Shown in pieces: positions 31,649-40,278 of a stretch of 64,000 nucleotides of DNA. The DNA comes from Ustilaginoidea virens. Lineage: Eukaryota > Ascomycota > Sordariomycetes > Hypocreales > Clavicipitaceae. Each line of letters starts with the position of its first letter. The stretch's first letter is position 1. A program made the translations under genes and the position numbers. The notes below the pieces were generated by a model. It did not search any database, was not told the DNA's origin, and worked only from the letters and a program-made list of their open reading frames with translations. The stretch spans positions 3,100,001 through 3,164,000 of the forward strand of contig NC_057316.1 of assembly GCF_000687475.1 (NCBI RefSeq), given 5' to 3'.

Positions 31649-33078
31649 ATGGGCCTGCAGAATGACCTTGCCGTGAGGGAGAAGCCGGGTGCCGAAGCCA
31701 AGCCGTTTGGTGGTGAATGGAAGAAGGAGTTTCTGCTTGATCCGGAATGGCACAACTTGAACCACGGTACGTGTGGCCGGCCCTGCTGTCTCGAGAGGGA
31801 AAGAGAAAGGAGGATGAATGCACTGACGCCGTGGCAGGCTCGTTTGGCACGTACCCGCGATACGTGCGCGACAAACTCCGCGCCTACCAGGACCAGGCCG
31901 AGGCCCGTCCCGACCAGTTCATCCGATACGACCAGGGCAAACTGCTGGACGAGGCGCGCGAGGCCGTGGCCGAGCTGGTCAACGCGCCCCTGGACACCGT
32001 CGTCTTTGTCGGCAACGCGACCGACGGCGTCAACACCGTCCTGCGCAACCTCAAGTGGAACCCGGACGGCAGGGACGTCATCTTCACCTTCTCCACCGTC
32101 TACGAGGCCTGCGGCAACGCGGCCGACTACCTGGTCGAGTACTTTGAGGACAGGCTCCAGCACCGGACCATCGAGCTCGCGTACCCGCTCGAGGACGAGG
32201 ACATCGTGGCGGCGTTCCGCGGCGCCGTCGAGCAGGCTCGCCGCGACGGCAAGCGCGCGAGGGTCGCCCTCTTCGACGTCGTGTCCTCGCGGCCGGGCGT
32301 CGTGTTCCCCTGGGTCGACGTGGTCGGGGCGTGCAAGGAGCTCGGCGTCATGTCCCTCGTCGACGGCGCCCAGGGCATCGGCATGGTGCACCTGGACCTC
32401 GCGGCCGCGGACCCCGACTTCTTCGTCTCCAACTGCCACAAGTGGCTGCTCGCGCCCAGGGGCTGCGCCGTCTTTTACGCGCCGCGGCGCAACCAGCACC
32501 TGCTGAGGACCACGCTGGCCACCAGCCACGGGTACGTGGCCAGGCTTGCGCGGACCAACCCCCTGCCGCCGAGCGGCAAGAGCGTCTACGTCAACAACTT
32601 TGAGTTTGTGGGCACCAGGGACAACGCGCCCTACCTCTGCGTCAGGGACGCCATCCGGTGGCGGCGGGACGTGTGCGGCGGCGAGGACAGGATCGTACGG
32701 TACCTGCTGGAGCTGAACAAGAAGGGCATCAAGCTGGTCGCCGACGCCCTGGGCACCGAGCACCTCGACAACGAGAGGGGGACAATGACCGACTGCGCCA
32801 TGGGCAACGTCGCGCTGCCCCTGTGGGTTGGCGAGAGGGGTCCCGGGGCGAAGGACACGGATGCGCTGGTTCCGCTGGAGCACAAGGCGACCGTGTTTCA
32901 GTGGATAGCCGAGACGCTGGTGACGGACTACAAGACCTTCATGTCGCAGTTTATGATTGGCAACAGGTTCTGGATGCGGATTTCGGCGCAGATTTATCTG
33001 GACGAGAGCGATTATCAGCTTGCCGCGAGGATACTGAAGGAGTTGTGCGAGAGGATCGGCAAGGGGGACTATCTGTGA
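31649..33078 (+). CDS. PLP-dependent class V aminotransferase-fold enzyme (isopenicillin N epimerase/LolT-like)
   Basis: Two exons, 31649-31766 and 31838-33078, give 452 residues. The 71-bp intron (GTACGT...ACTGAC...GGCAG) splits the family motif L-N-H-G-S-F-G. The PLP-binding lysine is K241 in S-N-C-H-K-W-L-L-A-P-R-G; upstream are D-G-A-Q-G-I-G and the D-V-V-S-S-R-P-G block. This fold covers epimerases, cysteine desulfurases and C-S lyases. Fungal relatives include LolT-type proteins and hercynylcysteine sulfoxide lyase (Egt2) of ergothioneine synthesis, so an Egt2-like C-S lyase is a plausible alternative. No other ergothioneine gene is in the window. No targeting signal, so probably cytosolic. 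Codon use is strongly C/G-ended, typical of a well-expressed gene here. Confidence 0.88.
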
Positions 33079-34523
33079 TGGACAGAGAGAATACATACAT
33101 ACATACATACATGCATACATACATGTAGCCCCATCTTCAAGTCGCCGTTATCCGCATGGAGCCGTTCGTATATCGGAACCTTGACCGGCACGGCACATTG
33201 CAGCTCCGGGCCACGATTCGGCAACGGCGGTTTGTGCTCAGCAAAACTGCCATGACCAATGTTTCCATGACGTTTATGAGTTGGTCGGTCGACCCAGTCT
33301 TCCCAGCAGCAAGCTTATTCCAAGTCTTTTTTTTCGACGCTTTCGGATCAAAGGGGGCCGCCGCCTCTGGCTCCTGTGCTTGACTGACCTGCACCGCACA
33401 AGTCTTTTGGCCAGCCGCGACAAGGGGCTCGAGCGGTTTCACAATTTGTCCCTGGCGGGAGAGCCATGAGGGCGTTGTTTACCCGCATCGCGCTGGCGTT
33501 TGCCCAAAGGGGTTCCGGCCGATCCATCGTCTCTGAGCGGCCGCTTCTGCTGCTGGGGTTTGATGGCCGGGTCGGATCGAAAAGTCGGCGTGCTTTGTCC
33601 ATTATGCCGGTGCAAATTTGACAAACAGGTGCGAAAGAAATCCATGCGAAAGAAGTCGATGCGAAAGAAATCCATGCGAAAGAAATCAGCGCGAAAGAAA
33701 TCCATGCGAAAGAAATCCAGTGGGGAAAGCCGGGGTGGCAAGCCAAGGCCGGCCCCCAACCAAGCTAAGCCGTTTCTGAACCCTGGACACGCCGGCGTGG
33801 CTTGCCGTGCCGCCTCCTATTCGCCAGAGGCCGCTGCAGCTGGCAGCTGCAAGTTGGGCAGCTGCAAACGCCTCGCCACCCCCGTCGCCGTGCCTGGCAC
33901 AATGTTCGCCTGCGCTGCTTCGAGCCTTCATCTCAGCCCTTCAGCCAAACCAAGTTGGCCTCTACACGGCGGCAAGCTCTCACCTGGTCTGACGGACGAC
34001 TCTGACCTGACGACAACCCATGCTCTGGGATTGGAGCGGTCTGATCCAATGGCTCTCCGTCGCGGATACCTGCGTGTGCCAATGCTCGGTGCACTCGACG
34101 GCCGTGTCTTTGCCGTGACTGGGCGGCAGCCTTGGCCAACGGATGGCTTCAAAGAGCGTGCGACGCAAGGACGGGACTCGGATCGCCGCAGCTTGCTTTT
34201 GCTTCTCCCCTGCTTGGCCTCGGGCTTGGATGGCCCTCTGTGTGTCTGTCGGCCTGCGTTGATGGCTTCTGGGGCCGGACAGGGCGATGCCCGAAAGTCT
34301 CTCTGCTCAACATTCTTGCATCACGCATTACTCCGTACATGCCTTGACTTTTGTGCTTTCGGTTCTTTCTCATCAGGGCCAGCTGGAGTGATCCTCTTCA
34401 TGTAGACACAGATTGCATGCTGACTCATTCTTCCTTCGCCCTTTTACCTGTCTTTTCCCCCCTTTTTCTTTTGCTTTCCTTGTTCAAGTCCTTCGTTTAT
34501 CCCGCAGCTGGTCCTTGCCGGGC
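33079..34523. other. Intergenic region with CATA and 15-bp tandem repeats
   Basis: A (CATA)n run follows the aminotransferase stop (about 33093-33124). A 15-bp tandem lies at 33631-33720. A 301-codon plus-strand ORF (33500-34405) starts without a proper ATG, is built partly on the repeat and has no domain, so it is not called as a gene. A TACTCCGTAC word is near 34328. Confidence 0.5.
33631..33720. repeat. 15-bp tandem repeat, six units
   Basis: Unit GCGAAAGAAATCCAT at 33631, 33646, 33661, 33676, 33691 and 33706, with a few substitutions. It would read as a basic R-K-K-S-M repeat on the plus strand, but all frames are open through it, so this is not evidence of coding. Confidence 0.9.
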
Positions 34524-36027
34524 ATGATGCATCATCTCGTCTTCTTCTGCGCCATCTTCTCCCTACTGCCCGGCTCGGTTGCCGAGCTTCACAGACGTTC
34601 CTTTGGCGTGGACAGAGTGCGAAACCCCAGCTTCACAGGACGCAATGGACCTCGAGCCCTGATCAAGACGTGCAGGAAGTTTGGCATGCCCCTGCCACAA
34701 GGCCTGGTGGAAGCCATGGCTGCCCAGAGTAAGAGAGAAGCCGTGGCTGGCGCCAAGAGAGAGGCCAAGAGGCCCTCTAGATGCTCTGGCTGGGGCGAGG
34801 CTGCCAGACGTCGTCTGCCGGATCTCGCCCACACCCTGGACGGAGCCGAGCTCGGCGGACCCGGCGCGGGCGAAAGCCGTGACAGAGGCAATCCAACCGA
34901 TGGCGGCTACGGGCAGAGCTGCTACGACAAGTCTGCAAACCAGGCTGGAAGCGTTCCCGCCGTCCCGGAAAAGAACGACGTCGAGTTCATCTCCCCCGTC
35001 AAGATCGGTCGGCAGATGGTCAAGCTGGATTCGACACGGGCTCCGCCGATCTCTGGGTCTTGAGCACAGGGCTCGGCGTCTCCGTGGCGGCCGGCCACGG
35101 AGCCTACGACCCGGCCAAGAGCGCCTCGTTTCGGCCCATGAACGACTCCCGTTTCAGCATCAGGTACGGCGACGGGTCCGGCGCAGCGGGCATCGTCGGC
35201 ACGGATGCTGTAGACGTGGGGGGTGCGTCGTTTCCGAACCAGGCCGTCGAGCTCGCCACCGCCGTGTCTCGCCAGTTCATGCAGGACCAGAGCGGCGACG
35301 GCCTCTTGGGCTTGGCCTTTTCCCACCTCAACACGGTCAGGCCGCAGAAGCAGAGGACCTTTTTCGACAACATCAAGGCCTCGCTCGCGGAACCCGTCTT
35401 CACCGCCGACCTGAGAAAGGCTGCCGCGGGGACCTACACCTTTGGCTCGATTGACAGGTCCAGGTTCCGCGGGCCCCTGGCTTGGATCCCCGTCAACACC
35501 ACCCTGGGTTTCTGGCAGTTTGGCAGCGAGAGGTTCGCCGTCAACCGAGGTCCGGTGCAGGCTTCGACGGCGGGCAACCAGGCCGTCGCCGACACGGGCA
35601 CCACTCTCATCCTCGCGGACGCCAAGGTCGTCACGGCCTATTATGCGCTGGTGAAGGGTGCGCAGAGCAGCCCGCAGGTCGGCGGCTTTACTTTTCCTTG
35701 CGACGCCAAGCTCCCTGATCTCGAGCTCGATGCTGGCGGAGTCTACATGGCCAAGGTTTCCGGCAACGACATGAATTACGCCGAGGTGGGCGACGGCAGT
35801 ACGTATTTTCTGAGACTATTTCCTTCTTCTTCTTCTTCTTTTTCTCGCTCTTCTTCTTCCCTTCCCCGTTTCGTGGGCTGACTCTGACTCTACTTATAGC
35901 CTGTTTCGGCGGCGTGCAGGCCGCGCCACCGGGTCAGTTAAGCATCTACGGCGACATCTTCTTCAAGTCCCAGTTTGTGGTGTTTAATGCTGGCAACGAT
36001 ACGCTCGGGATGGCCGCTCATGCGTAG
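34524..36027 (+). pseudogene. Pepsin-type (A1) aspartic protease, frameshifted
   Basis: Secreted aspartic endopeptidase of the aspergillopepsin type, acting at acid pH. Part 1 (from 34524) encodes a signal peptide (MMHHLVFFCAIFSLLPGSVA), a propeptide with V-R-N-P-S-F and N-G-P-R-A-L-I-K, then I-S-P-V-K-I-G-R-Q-M-V-K-L. The next expected residues, D-F-D-T-G-S-A-D-L-W-V, are present only in another frame starting at 35030. One base is missing in the Asp codon at about 35028-35030, and the original frame stops at 35060-35062. Part 2 carries D-T-G-S, Y-G-D-G-S and the second active site A-D-T-G-T-T. An intron (35799-35899, GTACGT...TAG) joins the last exon, 35900-36027. With one base restored, the length would be about 467 residues. 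No GT-AG intron can explain the break. Either a pseudogene or an assembly error. The propeptide is about 50 residues longer than usual. Confidence 0.85.
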
Positions 36028-36728
36028 AAGAGAGCGTGGGCAGTGGGACGTTTTGTTGTACGTTCGGGCACACGCACCACGTGTTCTCCCCCTTTTCTTT
36101 TATTTGTTAATTTTACCTTTGATTGTTTTTTTGTAATTTTTTTCATTTTCTGTTTTGCCTGCCAGAACACTCCACGAATGAAAAAGATTTAATCTTTGGA
36201 TAGCAGGCTCGAGTGACGGCCAGAGAACATGACGGTAGAAAAAAGGCACGGATGAATACACGAAGAGACACAAGAGTAGATGGATTGGCGTAGTGCCAAT
36301 GGCTCACTGCCAACCGTTAGAGTCATCCAGCTGGACAGCAAGGCCAACCAGACGTGGGGATCGTCTGCCTAAATCCATCGCGACGGGGATGGCGCAGAAA
36401 CTAGTCCATCAGGTGACCCGGCCGTGACGTGCCATCTGACCAAGAACACCAGGGTCCATCCAGCCTATCTGCTGCTTAGCAGGGCGGTTCTCGCAAGACC
36501 AGCTGCTGACACGGCAAGGCCAACGAATCCACGCCGACGAAATACAAATACTCTGCGCGGCCTCGTCTAAACCCGATGATGCAGCATCCTGATGTCTTGT
36601 TCCTCGTCTCCGAATCCACGAGTTGCAGGACGACTAAAAACACGAAGCATATAGCCCCGACGTCTCTCTCTCGTTCTGTCTCTCTCTCTCTCTCTCTCTC
36701 TTACACACACCCACACGCACACACGAAA
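36028..36728. other. Intergenic region upstream of the small myristoylation-motif gene
   Basis: No gene seen. A (CT)n run (about 36677-36702) followed by CACACC-type sequence lies directly before the next start codon, typical of a pyrimidine-rich promoter or leader. Confidence 0.6.
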
Positions 36729-37100
36729 ATGGGCTCTTCGCAAAGCCACGCAGGCACCGACGCCAAAGACAAATCCCTCTACCGGAAGTACCAGGACGCC
36801 AAAGGCCCCAAGCCCATCAAAGACGAAGACATCCTCAAGTACACGGGCAAGACGCGCGACCAGCTGCACGCCTGGGCCGACGAGACGCCCGGCGTGGGCA
36901 GGAACCAGCTCGCGGGCAAGCTCGCCCTCGGCCCCGCTTCCGGGCTAGGGGGGGCCGCGGCGGCAGCGGGATACGGCGGCTGGGGAACAGACGCCGAACC
37001 ACGGGGGCCGAGTCGCGGCATGAAGTTTCCGCCCGGACGCGACGGCGGGGAAGAGGAGCAGCAGGAGTCTTTGAGGGGAGTGGTCAAGCCAAAAAGGTAA
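36729..37100 (+). CDS. Small conserved-looking hypothetical protein, possible N-myristoylation
   Basis: A single exon of 123 residues. The N-terminus M-G-S-S-Q-S-H-A-G has Gly2 and Ser6, a fit to the N-myristoylation consensus. The core D-E-D-I-L-K-Y-T-G-K-T-R-D-Q-L is followed by a Trp-containing segment and G-V-G-x-N-Q-x-A-G-K-L-A-L-G-P-A-S-G, then a Gly/Ala-rich stretch with G-Y-G-G-W-G and R-G-M-K-F-P-P. I recall this arrangement from uncharacterised Pezizomycotina proteins but cannot name a function. The C-terminus is charged. No signal peptide or membrane helix. Membrane association by lipid is an inference. The start ATG has an A-rich context (CGAAAATGG). Confidence 0.72.
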   Translation: MGSSQSHAGTDAKDKSLYRKYQDAKGPKPIKDEDILKYTGKTRDQLHAWADETPGVGRNQLAGKLALGPASGLGGAAAAAGYGGWGTDAEPRGPSRGMKFPPGRDGGEEEQQESLRGVVKPKR

Positions 37101-38528
37101 CCCGGGTGTAAAAGAGAGGGAAAGGGGGGTTTCTTGGCTTTGGCCTGCGCCGCGCGGATTGTTGGGCGTTTGTTTTTTTTTTTTTTTTTTTTTTTTTGTC
37201 TTTTTTCTTTCTTTCTTTCAAAGTAACCGGTTTTGCAGGCACACGCACGGTCAAATTGGGCTGCTTGGCGCATAGCAGCCAGGGGCAAAAGAGCAATCAA
37301 TGGCAGCAAGTTGAACAAGTTGAGCAAGTTGAGCAAGTTGAGCAAGTTGAGCAAGTTGAGCAAGTTGAGCAAGTCGGGTTCCAGGCCTCGCCCAAGCTGA
37401 TCCACGATCCAACGTCGCGGCCAAGGCCTGTTCCCGAGGGGGTTGGTTTGGGTTTGGCGTTCCAAAAACCGGCATCCCGGAAACCGGCGTCCCAGAAACG
37501 GCATCCCCTTTGCACGCAGGCTCAGAGTCCCGCCGCCGCGATGCCTGAAGCAGGTGGCTGACGGAGCGTATACGGATAATGTGATGCGATATGGCGGCGA
37601 GCATCAAGCGGTACGCACAGGCATCGGTTCGTCGGCGACCCCAGGAACCCTCGCGGAAATGGCGGTCGTGGCTTGGCTGGCTGCTGCCCTGGCTCGCTGA
37701 GCGCCCACCTCGTTGGCTGGTCAAACGGAAGCTCTGTCGCATCTTTCCGTCTGTCGCATTCTGCTCGGCACACCGACCGCTGCTGCTCAGCTCATTCATT
37801 GACAAGGGGGGAAAGCAGGGAGTAGACAGATTATGTATACCTTGATCAAAGCCAACAGTGACGGAAGTTACAAAACTACGGGAGGAGTACGGAGTGCGGA
37901 GTGCGGAGTGCGGATACCGTCAATGCTCAGCCTCCCTCCCCCTCATCCCCCCGCCTGCCCGGCTGTCCGCCAGCTGGCGGCAGCTTGACACGTCTCCCCG
38001 ACGTGCCCGAAAAGGTTCGTGGCATGCGCTGGCAGCTGGCAGCTGGCAGCTGGCACTGGCCCCTCTGCAGCCCCTTCCTTTGTTGCTGCTCGGGTACCAT
38101 GAATGGCCTCGGGACCGGCCCAACTACATGCGTCGTCAGCAGCTAATCAATCTCTCGGCATGACGTGAGCCTGATCGTTGGCCTCCTGCCTCCTGCCTCC
38201 TGCCTCCTGCCTCCTACCATCTTGCCCCCTGCCTCCTGCCATCTCGCCCCCTGCCTCCTGCCATCTTGCCTCCTTTTCTTCTTCTTTTTCTGGGTTGCTC
38301 CTGCTCCCGTCTTGTCCAAAGCTCCCGGCCGTGAAAGTACATATATAAACCTTTCGTGACGCTGCTTCTGCTGCTGCTGCTGCTGCCCTGGCCATTCCGT
38401 CCTCCAGCACCACCAACTCCGGGCCAGAAACCTCCCAAATCCGCCCACCGGCATCCCATTGATCCAAACCCAAACCCAAACCCAACCCCCCCCCCAAAAA
38501 AAAACAGAAAGAAAACAAACGTCCCGCC
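37101..38528. other. Intergenic region with a T-tract and 9-bp minisatellite
   Basis: No gene supported. It has a T-tract (about 37171-37197), a CAAGTTGAG minisatellite (37307-37369), a TACGGAGTGCGGAGTGCGG tandem (about 37886-37915), a CAGCTGG run (about 38032-38056), CTCCTGC tandem units (about 38186-38216), and a C-rich leader before the methyltransferase (about 38461-38500). Confidence 0.5.
37307..37369. repeat. 9-bp minisatellite CAAGTTGAG, seven units
   Basis: Seven units; the first is CAAGTTGAA, and an eighth degenerates to CAAGTCGGG. Open in several frames on both strands, without a supported gene. Confidence 0.9.
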
Positions 38529-39395
38529 ATGTCGCCGCCTCGAGGACCCCCCAGCGCCATCGACTTCTTCGACATGGCCGCCCCCAAGTACGAGTGGGCC
38601 TCCGGCTCCTCCACCCGCGAGGTCGGCCAGCTCGTCCTGCAGCTTCCCCAGCTGCAGGACTTGCAGGGTCCCGCGGCCGTCGTGCTCGACAACGCCTGCG
38701 GAACCGCCGTCGTCGCCGAGGAAATCATTGCCCAGTGCAAGCGGACCGGCGCCCCGCTGCCCCAGATCCACGCCGTCGACCCGGCCAAGAAGATGCTGGC
38801 CATTGCCCAGGACAAGATTGCCGCCCTGGGCGCCCAGGCCGGCTGCAAGCTGGCCGTCATGCCGGCCGAGAAGCTCGACTTCCCCGACGCCACCTTCACC
38901 CACAGCATCACCAACCTGGGCATCCTCTTCTTCGCCGACGCCCCCGCCGCCGCCAAGGAGATCTACCGCACCCTCAAGCCCGGCGGCGTGGCCGTCGTCA
39001 CCTCGTGGTCCGACATGGGCTACGTCAAGGGCGTCATCCAGCCCGCGCAAAAGGCCGCCCGCCCCGATGACAAGCCCTTCAACCTGCCCATCCCGCCCGA
39101 GTGGTTCAGCGCCGACCACGTCAAGGCCGTCCTGGAGGACGGCGGCTTTGCCCAGGTCCAGCTTGTGCGCAAGCCCGCGCACTTTGGGGCGCCTGCTCTT
39201 CCCGAGCTCAGGGACATGCTGCTCGAGGCCTTCATTCACTTGTGGAGCAGGACCTGGTCCGAGGACGAGCAGGTCAAGTTCAAGGAAGCCGTCCTGGAGC
39301 ACCTGGCCAAGGTGACGGTCCCCTACACCACCCCGAGCGGAGAGCCCGGCGTTGGCGTGCCCATGGAGGCCATCATTGCCGTCTGTCGAAAGTAG
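38529..39395 (+). CDS. Class I SAM-dependent methyltransferase
   Basis: A single exon of 288 residues, usual for stand-alone small-molecule methyltransferases. The SAM-binding motif I is V-V-L-D54-N-A-C-G-T-A. The acidic loop of motif II is A-V-D-P-A-K-K-M-L. Motif III lies around A-E-K-L-D-F-P-D-A-T-F-T-H-S, followed by L-K-P-G-G-V-A-V-V-T-S-W. This pattern matches the UbiE/COQ5 and Methyltransf_11 group. The acceptor cannot be told. There is no mitochondrial presequence, which argues against COQ5 itself. It is probably cytosolic. It stands alone with no biosynthetic cluster beside it. A C-rich and A-rich leader precedes the ATG (CCGCCATGTCG). Confidence 0.88.
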   Translation: MSPPRGPPSAIDFFDMAAPKYEWASGSSTREVGQLVLQLPQLQDLQGPAAVVLDNACGTAVVAEEIIAQCKRTGAPLPQIHAVDPAKKMLAIAQDKIAALGAQAGCKLAVMPAEKLDFPDATFTHSITNLGILFFADAPAAAKEIYRTLKPGGVAVVTSWSDMGYVKGVIQPAQKAARPDDKPFNLPIPPEWFSADHVKAVLEDGGFAQVQLVRKPAHFGAPALPELRDMLLEAFIHLWSRTWSEDEQVKFKEAVLEHLAKVTVPYTTPSGEPGVGVPMEAIIAVCRK

Positions 39396-40278
39396 ATGGA
39401 GGGGAGCATGGAGAGGGTGGGGGGGTATTCTATTCTTCGGGTTTCAACAGACGGAGGTGGCGGCTCCTTTCAATTCTCAACAGATCTTCAATGAAAAAAT
39501 AAAAATAAAAATAAAAATAAAACAAGATGCAATGAACCAAAAGAGAAAGAAAAAAAAAACTTGCCTGTATATACTCAGCAACTCTCCGCAGAAAACCGTA
39601 TGCAAAGACGACGGCGTAAGATATATACTGCCAAGATGTGCAAGATGCCATGAAACAAAAAACTTTGCCTGTCTCAAGACTCAACTCTGCAGAAGACTGT
39701 ATGTAAAGACGACAGCGTGACAAGTATACATACAAGATGCAAGATGCAAGATGCAAGATGCAAGATGCAAGACGCAGTGAAACAAAACTTGCCTCTCTAT
39801 ACTCCGTACATATTCGACTCTGTGCAGCGTATTCCGTGCAAAGACGACGGCGCACCAAAAACACAGCAAATCGTTTACTCTGGGTCCCCGAGATGAAACG
39901 GCAAAAGAAAACAAAGCCCCGAACGAACCATTTTCATGTCAACGAAGCAAACAACGCACACCCCTACCCCGAAAAGTTACATCCAGGGGCAGGGCAGCCA
40001 AGCAATCCCAGTTACCCAGCCACAGCGCGTGCAGATAATACTCCAAAAATCCCGAGACCAGTACCAAGTGAAATATCCGGAAAAAGAGGACGGAAAAGAA
40101 AAATCAAAAGCAAAAGAAACAGAAAGAGAAAGAGAAAGAGAAAGAGAGAAAAGGCAAAAAGAAAAAAAAAAAAAACGCGCTAATACACCAGATGATCCGA
40201 GGGTATAGGTTTCTGTGGATCCATCACGGGGGCTGCTGACCCCTGAGATTCCAAAAGCATGAGCTGAACCACTGTCTG
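39396..40278. other. 3' intergenic region with a three-copy complex repeat
   Basis: 883 bp between converging genes (methyltransferase, plus; regulator, minus). It contains (AAAAT)n (about 39494-39522), the three-copy repeat at 39523-39860, and GAAA/GAGAAA purine runs (about 40120-40175). No gene seen. Confidence 0.6.
39523..39860. repeat. Diverged three-copy tandem repeat, unit 118-127 bp
   Basis: Each unit begins CAAGATGCAATGAA or a close variant (39523, 39641, 39768). Each contains a variant of CTTGCCTGTATATACTC, then CAACTCTGCAGAA, then ATGCAAAGACGACGGCG. A secondary 7-bp run (ATGCAAG, about six units, 39732-39774) extends the end of copy 2. Confidence 0.8.

Noticed and set aside
33500..34405. 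301-codon plus-strand ORF with R-K-K-S-M repeats
   Set aside because: Starts at TTG, depends on a frame-neutral 15-bp tandem, and shows no domain.
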